From: Talinum fruticosum
Lineage: Eukaryota; Streptophyta; Magnoliopsida; Caryophyllales; Talinaceae
DNA length: 64,000 nt
Assembly (NCBI GenBank): GCA_021018815.1
Contig: JAITYX010000021.1
Location: forward strand, 2,385,001 to 2,449,000
Direction of reading: 5' to 3'
A program made the position numbers and the translations under genes. Under the pieces are notes generated by a model. That model was not told the DNA's origin, made no database searches, and saw only the letters and a list, made by a program, of their open reading frames with translations. How positions within the stretch are numbered: the stretch's first letter is position 1; every line of letters begins with the position of its first letter. Shown here one piece after another: positions 36,847 to 49,400 of this stretch.

Positions 36847-39800
36847 ATGGAGAGTTTTTTGATCGAGAACTTTGAGGTCAAGCCCAAGGGATCGTCCGAG
36901 GAGGTCTTGGAGAGGTGGAGGAAGCTTTGTAGCGTCGTCAAGAACCCTAAGCGTCGATTTCGGTTTACTGCCAATATTAGCAAGCGTTACGAAGCTGCTG
37001 CTATGCGTCGTACCAATCAGGTTCGTTTTCTCTCTCCTCCCGACTGTTTTGCTGTGATTTCTCGCCATTTTTACATCTGTTTTCTTCTCTGCTGTTGACA
37101 GATTTATTCTCCTTGATTTGGCTTTCGTATTGGCGCTTTTTACTGATTTGATTAGCTGAATGTTGTTCTTTTTTAAAAAATTCTGGTTCCCTGCATTTCC
37201 GAAACAGAGCATTTATGAAATGAAGATCTGGTAGGGGTTGACTACTTATCTTTTGATCAATGTCGGATTTTTTTTTTTCATTTTCATACATTTTTATCGT
37301 TTATGTATGGATGAGATTTGATTTGTTAGATCATCAGCATCACATAAGCAAAAGCGATTTTAGAATTGTGTTGAAATTTTGGTTGTTTTTCTTGATATAA
37401 CGGTTTCGAGTGGTCAGTTTGAGGTATGGATATCAACTATTATGAGTGTGAGAGAAATTACGTAGAGGAGTTCCCAATGTATCAGACGATCATACTTCAT
37501 ATCAAGTTTGTAGGTACGTTTGTACTCAACCTGATTTTTCAATTCTCATGTGGTGTTGCAGGAGCAATTGCGAGTTGCTGTTCTGGTTTCTAAGGCTGCA
37601 TTTCAGTTTATCCAGGGTGATTTTTTCTTCTTGTATTCCTCATTTATTGGAGCATTAAATAGAGTTCTAGAAAGCTTTTACATGAATGCTTGTTACTTGG
37701 ACTCAGCCTTACCCCTGTGGAGCCTCATTGTCGTTGTCATGTTGGATTAGGCAATTTTCTGAAAGGTTTTGTGCGTTTTGTCTAACGAAGAGTCGAGTGC
37801 ACATATCCATGTCTTAGTATGTCGTGTCTCATTTAGGTATTTTCAGATGAAATGTTTGTGTTAGTAGTATCTAGTGTCTCACTTACGTATTTTGAGGTGA
37901 AATTAAAAGTCCAAGTAACTTAGATGAGGGTTGAAACTTGGACTTCATGTCACAGTTGTCTGAAATCCTTGTTTAGATAACCTGAAATGAAAAGTCCAAG
38001 TAACTTAGATTTGGGTTGAAACTTAGACTTCATGTCACAGTCATTTGAAATCCTCGTTTGGATAACCTGAGATATACAGGCAATTTAAGATGGGATTTTA
38101 GGACCGCAAAGTCCTGTCCGGATGATATCTAACTTTAAAACTCTAAACTTTCTTAAGATTCATTTCTGAAGCTGCTATGCGATCAAATAAGTTATACAGG
38201 ATTTTCTACATGAAGAGTTTTAAAAAGCCTCTATTTGAAAGATATCTGTATTTCTTAAATCTCCTTCCAACCAATGCAAGGTTCCAAGTCAACTCACTGA
38301 GATCAAAATTTGTGTAGGTGTAACGTTAAGTGACTATACTGTTCCTGAGGAAGTGAAAGCAGCAGGTTATGATATATGCCCCGACGAGTTGAGTTCAGTT
38401 GTTGAAGGCCACGATTTGAAGAAGGTAAAGTTTCATGGGGGCGTCAACGGCATTGCAGAAAAGCTCAAGACATCAACTGAGGATGGGCTTACCACAGATC
38501 AGAATGCCCTTAGCCGTAGACAAGAGATTTTTGGGATCAATAAGTTTGCTGAGAGTCAACTCCGGAGTTTTTGGGTTTTTGTTTGGGAAGCCCTTCAAGA
38601 TATGACATTGATGATCCTTGGTTTTTGTGCTCTTGTCTCTCTTATAGTTGGCATAGCTACGGAAGGTTGGCCTGGGGGGCTCATGATGGACTCGGGATTG
38701 TAGCTTCTATTTTGCTGGTTGTGTTTGTCACGGCAACAAGTGATTATCGCCAATCCTTGCAATTCCGGGACCTTGACAAAGAGAAGAAGAAGATATCAAT
38801 TCAGGTCACGAGGAATGGTTATAGGCATAAGATGTCTATATATGACCTCCTTCCTGGTGATATTGTGCATCTATCCATCGGGGACCAAGTACCAGCAGAT
38901 GGACTTTTTCTCTCAGGATTTTCTGTGCTGATTGACGAATCAAGTTTAACTGGAGAGAGTGAACCTGTAATGATAAGTGCTGAGAATCCTTTTCTTTTGT
39001 CTGGCACCAAGGTCCAGGATGGATCCTGCAAGATGATAGTCACCACTGTTGGGATGAGAACCCAATGGGGCAAGTTGATGGCAACTCTTAGTGAAGGGGA
39101 GATGATGAGACACCTTTGCAGGTCAAATTGAATGGTGTTGCTACCATTATTGGAAAAATTGGCCTTTTCTTCGCAGTGGTGACTTTTGCAGTACTTGTAA
39201 ATGGGCTACTCACCCGTAAATGGAGAGAAGGTACCCACTGGCATTGGGCAGGGGATGAGGCAATGCAACTGTTAGAGTACTTTGCTATTGCAGTGACCAT
39301 TGTTGTTGTGGCTGTCCCTGAGGGTCTGCCTTTGGCTGTGACACTGAGTCTTGCATTTGCTATGAAGAAGATGATGAACGATAAGGCACTGGTTCGACAC
39401 TTGGCTGCTTGTGAAACAATGGGCTCTTCTACAACCATCTGCAGTGACAAAACTGGAACTCTTACCACCAATCACATGACAGTAGTAAAGTCCTGCATCT
39501 GCATGAATGTCAAGGAAATCAGTAAAGAATCTAGCTTGCGTTCTGAGATGCCTGAATCTGCCCTGAAGCTTCTGCTTCAATCAATATTCACTAACACTGG
39601 GGGAGAAGTTGTCAGCACTAAAGAAGGGAAGCATGAAATGTTGGGAACGCCCACTGAGGTTGCTCTGTTGGAGTTTGGCTTATCACTCAGTGGTGATTTC
39701 CAGGCAGAGAGACAAGCGTCTAAGCTTATAAAAGCTGAGCCATTCAACTCTACAAAGAAGAGGATGGGTGTAGTGCTGGAACTTCCTGATGGGGGTCTGA

Positions 39801-41947
39801 GGGCTCACACCAAGGGTGCATCGGAGATCGTGTTGGCAGCATGTAATAAGGTGGTAAATGCAAAAGGGAGGTTGTGCCCTCGACAAAGGATCACTGGTGC
39901 AGCTTGAGGACACAATTAATCAGTTTGCAAGTGAAGCTCTGCGAACCTTGTGTCTTGCCTATATGGATCTGGAAAGCGGGTTCTCTCCAAAAGACCCCAT
40001 TCCCACCGATGGGTACACTTGTATAGGAATTGTGGGCATTAAAGATCCTGTTCGACCTGGTGTCAAGGAGTCTGTTGCAACCTGTCGTTCAGCAGGGATA
40101 ACTGTCCGGATGGTTACAGGAGATAACATTAATACAGCCAAGGCCATTGCTAAGGAATGTGGCATTCTTACTGATGATGGTATAGCCATTGAAGGTCCTG
40201 TGTTTAGAGAGATGAAACAGGAAGAATTAGATAAGATCATTCCCAAAATTCAGGTTTGTCCGGCAATTTCTATCTACTACTTGCTTAATAATATCTACAA
40301 CATCAATTTCATGCACACTATGGGTAACATTGCTTTGTTTACAGGTGATGGCTCGATCTTCTCCTCTAGACAAACATATGCTTGTGAAGCAATTACGGAC
40401 TACCTTTAATGAAGTTGTGGCTGTCACTGGTGATGGAACAAATGATGCGCCAGCTCTCCATGAAGCTGATATTGGGCTTGCAATGGGCATTGCTGGTACT
40501 GAGGTATGCATATTCCTGTAGCTCTCGTTCTATCAAACTGTTTTACGTGCAGTCGACTCAATTGGCATAACAACTTCCAGGTGGCAAAAGAGAGTGCTGA
40601 TGTTATAATTCTGGATGACAACTTCTCTACGATTGTGACTGTTGCAAGATGGGGGCGTTCAGTCTACATAAACATTCAAAAGTTTGTGCAGTTTCAACTG
40701 ACTGTCAATATTGTTGCCTTGCTTGTTAACTTCTTTTCAGCCTGTTGGACTGGTGAGGAAACCTGTACTCTCGTAAACTCACTTGTATTTGATCAATTAA
40801 GGAGCTAATACTAATTGCCATGATACTTAATCTTGTGACATTGATTATCTAGGGAGTGCTCCACTGACTGCTGTCCAGCTGTTGTGGGTGAACATGATCA
40901 TGGATACCCTTGGAGCTCTTGCATTGGCGACTGAGCCCCCAAATGACAATTTAATGCAACGAGCACCTGTTGGGAGGTCAGGAAATTTCATCAGTAACGT
41001 CATGTGGAGGAATATCTTAGGGCAATCCTTCTATCAATTCATGGTGATGTGGTTTCTCCAAGCAAAGGGAAAAGAAATGTTTGCCCTTGAAGGCCCTGAC
41101 AGTTCATTGACCCTGAATACACTGATCTTCAACTCATTTGTCTTCTGCCAGGTAATTTACATATTATATGCTGTATTCAGAAACTGCTTTTTTTTTTTTT
41201 TTTTGTATCATTAATTGATCTGGATTTGGCAAAATTGGAACATTTCAAATTTTCTCAAGCAATCAACCCGAAGTGAAACTAAATGCAGGTGTGTAAGAAA
41301 ATAATTTGATTTCAAACTGAATACAAATCAACATGGCCGAATTTTCTATTATTCGTCAGACACTCAGAATGACCGAGCTCCATCCATAGTTACTGGTCCT
41401 TAACTCGGTCCAACTTTGAGTACTCTTTTGACTCATTCTGAATGGTTTGAAATTAAGCTGACCTAGACAACCTTTCTCATAGTGGACATATATCACTCGT
41501 TGATAACATGAGCAAATCTTTATTCATTCTGTTTATTCTAGATATAGGATCTTTTGACAGCATCGGATGCTTTGTGTGCAAGAACTTATTCATTTCTTTG
41601 GATAAATCTAATCCAGCTGCGAGACTGTGACTTTAATGTTGTTATCAGGACAAATAAGTCATGTAACCTCTGTCCTGGCGACTCACTGAATGTTTTTCTG
41701 GTGGCAGATCTTTAACGAAATAAGCTCTCGAGAGATGGAGCAGATAAATGTTTTCAAAGGCATTCTGGACAACTATGTATTTATTTCTGTCATTGGTGCC
41801 ACACTCATTTTCCAAATTATAATCATCGAGTGCCTTGGTACGTTTGCCAGCACTACTCCTCTGAATTGCACGCAGTGGTTGGCTAGCATCGTCATTGGAC
41901 TTGTGGGAATGCCAATTGCAGCTGCCTTAAAGATGATACCGGTGTGA
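36847..41947 (+). CDS. ACA: Autoinhibited P-type Ca2+-ATPase, ACA1/ACA2 type, seven exons, four frameshifts
   Basis: Calmodulin-regulated P2B Ca2+ pump moving Ca2+ out of the cytosol (ER or plastid-envelope membrane in Arabidopsis ACA2/ACA1). Exons: 36847-37020, 37562-37616, 38318-40253, 40345-40503, 40581-40752, 40853-41151, 41708-41947. The N-terminal autoinhibitory/CaM-binding region is [20 protein letters not shown]. Then follow the actuator (SLTGESEPV), TM4 ([10 protein letters not shown]), phosphorylation motif [11 protein letters not shown] (Asp near residue 452), nucleotide-binding KGASE, and hinge [11 protein letters not shown]. The terminal transmembrane block ends MIPV. Exon 3 is split by four one-base losses: G run 38674-38679, G run 39096-39099, G run 39866-39868 and C run 39877-39879. 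Adding one base at each gives 1012 residues, matching the family (about 1014), and makes all phases fit. Identification is certain. Confidence 0.95.
37905..38070 (+). repeat. Tandem duplication of about 85 bp within Ca2+-ATPase intron 2
   Basis: Two adjacent imperfect units, each beginning AAAAGTCCAAGTAACTTAGA and ending GATAACCTGA. They differ by a few substitutions. The duplication is intronic and has no effect on the reading frame. Confidence 0.85.
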
Positions 41948-43408
41948 GACACTTTGAACTATGATTTTGCATTTTGTCTTAGATATAGTTGCAGAAGCAT
42001 TTGTTCGGGGTGAATCACCAACACCTATTGTTTCTGAATGCTGCTAACTTCACGAGCATCTGAAGGGAATTGACCGGATTAATATTTAAGTAAATGTAAG
42101 GGACATTTTCTTCCTCCGATCTTTCAAATTTCAGATGTGTTTATATTCCTGGGTTTAGGGATTTGCCAGACAGGCTGCTTGTAGTGGTTAAATTTAGAAT
42201 GTTCCTCTTGGTTTTCAAACTAGGAAAGCGACTTAATTCGTTTGAAACACCTTTGAATTGTTTGTAACTAGTCTTTTGATTTTTTCAGCCAAAAGAATCT
42301 CTTGATTCTATTCTACTCTTGATTTGTAAACAATTTGATCATCTATGAGAAATAGAAGCTTTTCTGTTTTCGATATTTTTCTCTTCAGATTAGTGAGTTT
42401 TCAATTGAGAAAAGCTGCTGCTCAGAGACCTACTGCTGCTAAGTTGCATTTTGTTAAACTAGTTACTATTCATGTCATCCATTCTTTAAACATATATATT
42501 TTCTTATCATACATTCTTTGAAAGACAATTGAAAAACTTTTTCAGATATATTTTCAACTTAAATTATGGAAGAATAAAATAAGTCTGTAATTATGTTTTT
42601 AGTGCCTTGTTTGGTAGTATGGGAGTATTTGAATAAAATAAATACCTGTATTTTAATTAAAGAAATATTCCACTACAAAGTTGATTACATTACATTCAAC
42701 TAACTAGTATTGACAAAAATTTAAGTTCGGGTCAAAATCGGTTGGATAAATTGATCATTAAACAAGTTTTTTGACCAATACTTAGTTTTTTCAGGTCGGA
42801 TAACTTGGACAAACCAAAATTCGAGTTAAAATCGGGTTCGATCAACAAAAAGGGAAAGTTTTATGTCTGAATTTAAAATTTAGACAAATAAATCATAATC
42901 ATGACCCGGTTTTTCGGGCCGGACAAATTTAGCTCGGTCAAGCGTAATTTTGTCAGCTCTACAACCATCACATCAAAGTCAAGCAGGGTATAAACACACC
43001 ATCAACGCTTCAAACTTATAAATAGCCTTTCCAATTTTATATTATCACATAGAATTTTTTTATTTGCACTGGAAAGTCAGAAAGAATTATTCGCAGAAGA
43101 ATATGTACATTGTTATTAACAATACATGAGATGATCACATTAGGCGATTATACAGTTTACCAATCAGTAATACGTTGTGCGACTTTCTGTACTAAAATCA
43201 GAATGGCACGCAGAATCAAAAAGCATGCCCTCCCTGCTATCTTGAACTCTATATATCATCATTCTAATAAAATTGAACCTACATGGTTATTTGCTCGAGG
43301 ACGATAACAAGGAATCAATGAACAAATGAGACTATGGCTGATCAAAATCATGCTCTTATGGACCTGCTGGATCATATATACAGATCAAACCAAGATGCAA
43401 GTTGCTAT
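41948..43408. other. Convergent 3' ends of the Ca2+-ATPase and OTU genes
   Basis: The two genes face each other. Positions 41948 to about 42350 are likely the Ca2+-ATPase 3' UTR. From about 42600 to 43000 the DNA is AT-rich with recurrent words around GGGTCAAAATCGG and CGGGCCGGAC, resembling a worn dispersed repeat. The remainder up to 43408 is probably the OTU-gene 3' UTR. The plus-strand frames at 43110-43307 and 43326-43649 are shadows and not genes. Confidence 0.45.
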
Positions 43409-46400
43409 TCATGTCAACTGTTTCCAAAACGCCCATCTTCTCTTCTTCTTCGTCTCAGATGCTGGTAACTCTGCAAATAGACCATCTTTCAGTTGTTCAA
43501 ATAAATCACACTTTAGTTACACATGGACTGATGTAGAAGATATAAAATTCTCAGCAGGAAAGCACGCAGCCAACAAACAAATACCAGATTTACCGAAAAC
43601 AAGTTTAGAAACCAGGCAAGACCATAAGACTGAAATAAAAGGATATTGAGTGGGCACAACTATACCTGGTTCCTAAACACAGTAGTAGTACATGAATGTG
43701 AAAATTAGCCAAATCTCGCAGACACAGTTATGACGATCTATAACTGAATGCAAGCATATTGTACCTTTGGTGCAGGTTCTGAAAAGGTATTTGTGAGTGG
43801 TAAGCTGTAGCTACCTCGCCTCCTCCCCAAGGTAAGCATGGTTTTCATTGCACAATAATTGACCCGCCTCCCAGCACTATATCTGATTCAATGACCTTTC
43901 ATTGCTTGGAGTAAGAGGGGTTGGCTTTTTCTTTCCTTTTTTTGGGGGGGAATAACAAAATTCCAATATTGTTATGTAGGCTATATTCATGTTGTCTCAA
44001 GTGCTGGGTGTGCTCAGTAATACCACCACCACCAAGTGGATCATGCCAAAGCAGGGTTTGGAGAGACCCAGATGTAGTAGTCTTGCAACCTCCGCAAGCA
44101 GACTGATGGATGCCAAGATATGCACAAAGGCAGAAAATTTGTAGAAAACATGTTGGGGTTGAATCCATTTTTGAGTGAAAAAAAAATCCAAAGAGCAAGG
44201 GAAGGAGAAACATGATAAGAGCATGCAACAAGAAACACAACTAACAAAATGTTCAAAGGCAAGCGAGTCAAGCAAGATTAAGGTGTGCATTCCTATCCTG
44301 AATCCAGGTATCCCAAACTTGTTGCAAGTACAAGCTCAAACTAGGTGCTCGGAGTGATTCCTGAGTGCCTACAGTCTGCAATTTTAACCCTACCTCCAAA
44401 AACTCCTATCTTAAGTGATGTCTTCCATGAGATGCAACACGCAGAAGCATTCACTAACCCTAAAAATTTCAGAATTGCCCCGAAATTTGAGATGAGCTCT
44501 GGCATTCACGAACCCTAAAAATTTCAGAATTACCCAGAAATTTGAGATGAGCTCTGAAACCATGAGTGCATGGGAAAGCTATGGCACAGAATTTTCAAAA
44601 GAGAAAATAAAACAGTAAGCACGTGTGAAAGAGATGGCTATTTGGAGCCCTAAGATTTTATCAGATCTATAAAATTAGTTCCAAATTTATTACTGAATTA
44701 TGAAATGATGGTATGCATGCCAACTTGATCACACAATAAGGCGGAGTATAATGAACTATGACCAGTAAATGAATTCCTGATATTGCAATACATCCCAAAA
44801 GGTTGCCTTACTATTCAAGCTATCCCCATATGTTTACCATCTCTTATACATCAACTTTTACATTAATGAGGAACAAATGAGACAATTACTTCCTGTTCCA
44901 GAGTAAAGAATTTCCTGCATGTGTCTCCATAGCAGTAGAAGGCCACAATAGATGCAAGACAAATGCAGCTTGAACCATGGACCAGAAGAATAAAAACGTT
45001 ACCTCCTTGTGGATAGAGCGAGTTGTAGTGCACTTCTGCCCAAAAGCTAAGGAAGATGACTGCACCCAGAAAAGAAAGAAGAAAGTCCTTTTTAGCAGAA
45101 AACAGGAAAGATATTTAAAAAATTAAACTTCTACAATTGTCAGCTTGGTATAGGTGTCACCTCCATGATTAACACATGGTTGTCAACTGCATATAAAGCC
45201 AATATCCAATCAACAGTAAAAAGAGACAAAAAAGGAAAGAGAATGTAAACAGGTTACACACTTGGAATAGATTTCCAAGAAAGTAAATATATTCAGTTTG
45301 ATCAAAAGCAACACTTCCACTTGTAAGATAGTATTGCAATTTCCCATGTCATGTTCATCTTTTCATCACTTCCTTTAGTTATGCAAAGATAGATAATACT
45401 TGAACTGATCAATCTCATATTACTACTTCCTTCTCCCACGAATGTCATCATAGACCTTTGAAATCAGACTTGCATATCTTAAACCCTTGGTTTCTTACAC
45501 AACATAGTGATTTAAGAAATTTGATAAAGCTACAAACAACACTGCCACCGCAACTACCTAGTATGATACCAACTTGGGAGGTTGAGATGTAGGCAACCTT
45601 AAACCTGCAAGCATAATGTTTTTTCCGAGAGACCCACTAAAAAATTTTTGGGAAAAGATTTACGGTGCTTAGAAACATGTTGAATGAAAAATTTGTAAAG
45701 TTGCAAATAAGATAATAAAACAAAACTCTTCAGAAAGAGAAAACAAAACAAAATAAAAATTTCGAGAGAAAATATCAGTCAAGGATGCATCTTGGAGACC
45801 ACAAACAGTCCACTATGACAATCATAACTTGAAACTAGAATGAATTTGGTAAGGCAACCACAAGGTGAAGGATCCAAGATGGAATTTAAAGGGAATGAAA
45901 TGAAACATGAGTGTAAATACATGAAAACACAGCATGACAATTGATTTAGAGGAAGATGAAAGAGCAGACAAGCAATGTAAATTCCAATAAGTGAACCTTC
46001 CCTACCCCCGAGGGAGAGAAAGACAGGTGGGTTTTTTTGCCCCGGGGGGTATGAAGCTCTAAGATTGCTTAAAAACTCACTTCGTTTGGACTTCTGAACC
46101 TTGGGAATAATCTCCATGTAACAGGTATCCTTGAATGAAGTTATGAGAAAAATTTTTACACCGTACTGCATAAATAACATGTCTCAGTAGAGAAAAGTTC
46201 GCAGAAATGTACAAATTTGAGTCAAAACATAAGCAATCATTTTACTTGAATAAGTGGATAAAGAGAGATAAATTAGCATATCATTTTTTTTAGTGAAAAC
46301 AAAAACATTAATATGCTGACACAAACAGAAAGTCATGTTGCTCTCTTGGGGGAACCGAGTAAATAAAAGGTTGGAAGACAAGGGACTTCTCAGGTCCTCA

Positions 46401-49400
46401 GCGGAGGAACGACCTTCTCATTTTAACTCAATGAACCATGGAGGGCGCAACACATATGGGCTCCTCCGTGCTCAAAAACACAAATTAACCTTTAAGCTTA
46501 TTTTTATTCTAGTATTATTTTTCTAATTTCCAGAAAAGTATCTTTTTTTCTGATTAACAAAATAAGATACATCCTGGAACTCCAGAAACCTAAGGGTATC
46601 ACAACACATTATAGAAACCAAGGTACCTCAGCACCTTATACTTTGAATGTAATCAAATGAATTTTCCTTTTTTTTTTTTGAGGAAGGGGGTTGGGGGTTG
46701 CCCATGGTTGGGTTTCCGATGTAATATGTTTGCAAAGAACGTTAATCTCTCTCAAGCAAACATTTGTAGGAGTACAACGTAGATAGACTGGACTAAAAGA
46801 AGTAACTGGGTCAACCCCCCCAAAAAAAGCCCCACATTTATAGTTTATAGCTTCAGAATTCAACACTTCAACGAATTAACTACAATGAAAAAGGGAGATA
46901 GAATCAGTGATCCATCATACCGAGTCAGCAGCTGCTTGCAAGGTGACATGATCTCCCCATTCACCACTCCTGTTTGCATTCACAAAAGGCAGGAGGTGCA
47001 AAAAGTCAAATAAGGGATTTTTAGTAAAGTAACAGTTGATATCAACACATTATAAATGGCAAAACTCATTTTGACAGAACTAAACAAAAAATTATTTTAT
47101 GTTCCTTTTCGATTCCTTTTTAAATTGCTCTCAAATGATTTCACTCAAAAACTTATTCCAAAACTTATTCTGAAATATTTTAACATCATTTGAAAACAGC
47201 TACTCTGTTTGCCGGGGTAAGGCTATGTAACTCCGGATTTTTGCTAGACCATACTACAACAGAATTCATAACCGGGCTCATCATTGCAAAAGAAAGAACC
47301 TCATACGTCAAAGCACGAAGATAGACACAGAATAAACAGAGAGCTTTTTTTTTTAGGCCAACAAAGAAGTATCATATTAGGTAATTAATATAATCCAGGT
47401 GGACCAGCAGTCCAACTAAACAGCGAAGCATATCCTATCAGTACATGCCTAGGTGCCAATCAGTCAATGAAAAAGTCAATCTGCAAACAAATCCCTTGAA
47501 TCTCTAGCAGAATCTGATAAATTGGCAAGAGTTAAGTAGTACTTGGACATCTTCTTTAGGTATTCACCATATTCCATGGGCACGTATCCTTCATAGAATT
47601 CTGAGTGGGACTTGAGCTGAAAATACGAAATGGAGAAGCAAATGAGGATGCAAGACTACAGAATATCCAAAAGGAAAATGTGAGGAACATCATATTTCAT
47701 TTTCTAGTTAAATGAACCTGATTGACAACTTGTTGCCTAACAAACTTGTGATGCTCAGGAGTGCGATAAAGTTGATCTGACAAGGAGCGAAACTGAGAAA
47801 ACAAAGAAAGAATTGAAAAGGAACAAGCAGTTGTTAGTGAAAATGAACAAGTCATTGCACGCAATGCATCAAATGGTGGTTTGCATTTAGGAAAATCTAC
47901 TTCCTTTAATAAAAAGATACAATTTTCCAGATAGAGACATGCCACTTGCACATTAACTCATTGAGTAATCCCAGGAAAAAAGAAAAGCAAGTCTCTGTCC
48001 ATCTAAGATTATCATATTATACATTTTGGTTTCTGCTATTAGCAATGTCCTAGTTCATAATCACTACAATGTCTAAAACTAGCCAACATTAATCTCCAGA
48101 TGATAGGAACTAACATATTTGAAAATCGTTATTTTCGGCATAAAAATAATCTTTAATATTTTAAGAAGTCAACTAACGCAATCATATGATGAAAGCATTA
48201 AAGTGAGAACTACATAAACATTGCTCCTGTAACTGAGCCATGCTGGATTGTCAACAAACAGTTTAACCAGCGTTCAACCCATCATGCCAGCCTCAATGCT
48301 CACTATACCTCTTTTAACTTCTCTTTTCCGGTATTTTTCCCTTTTTTTTTCTTTTGGGCCCAAGTTTGCACTGCCTTCCATCACACCGCATCATTGTGGT
48401 CGGCCAATTGACACTAGCAACAACCAATGATACTGGTCTTTGTGGGGTTGTTTAGTACTGTAGGTATTGTGAAAGGAATGCAGTATGTCTTTTTACTCTC
48501 CTTGAGCATTCAGTTTTCTTCTCTCCGTCCCCTTTCCCCATTTTTCCAAACGGGTTCATCCCCAACAACCATTATTTACTGATTGCCCATCTTCTCCCCC
48601 TTTCCATTCTTGAAATTTTAAAAAGTTGGGATAAATAGCAAATCAACAACAAGACCAATTTCACCCCAAGTCCTGCGCCGCCACTTGTGCCACCATTACA
48701 GGCTTACAGCCGCAACAAACCACCACCCATAGGGAACATGAACTCCAGCGGGAAAGAAGCACCAAATTAACCCACATCCAGGACAAAAACCCACCATCAA
48801 CAAACTGACCGTAACTGTTGCCCTAGGACCACTATTAGAGGTGTCCATCATCACTCACAACCCCTAAAGCAATCCCTTATCAAGGCATCAACCACCATCA
48901 ATATCTTTCTTTTCTTTTATAATGAAGCTACAATCAATGGTAGCAGAGACAAACATGGTGGCAAAAGCAATGTATCCAATTACCCTTTCAGGCTGTTTGG
49001 AGGTTGGACACAATCCCCACCAAGGTTTCAGACCCAGGACCTTATCAGATGGTTACAAACCCATAGCAGGCAGATCTAGCCTCCTTGGTAAAGAGAATAG
49101 TGGGAAAAACTTGAAAATGGAAGACAAGGAGACATGAATAATGGTTATCGTAAAGGGGTGAGGAGGATGGTTGTTGTAGAGTTGTAGGTAATGGTCTAAT
49201 GGAGAAGGCCACGAAGAGGCAGAGAGAAGGGCGAGGGTAGTGTCAAACAGTCAAACATACAGAAAGTTTACATTCTAATATAGAGAGATACAATAGCCTA
49301 GAAATTGAATCAATTAGATTGCACTACACTGGATCAGTGGATTTACCAATCATGCAGCATATTTATGGAAAGTTCATGTGATACAAGAGGTAAACAGGAA

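Noticed and set aside
38353..40521. Several separate short genes or a pseudogene in the Ca2+-ATPase exon
   Set aside because: The pieces are consecutive parts of one pump, separated only by single-base losses in G/C runs; no internal stops or missing domains remain after accounting for them.
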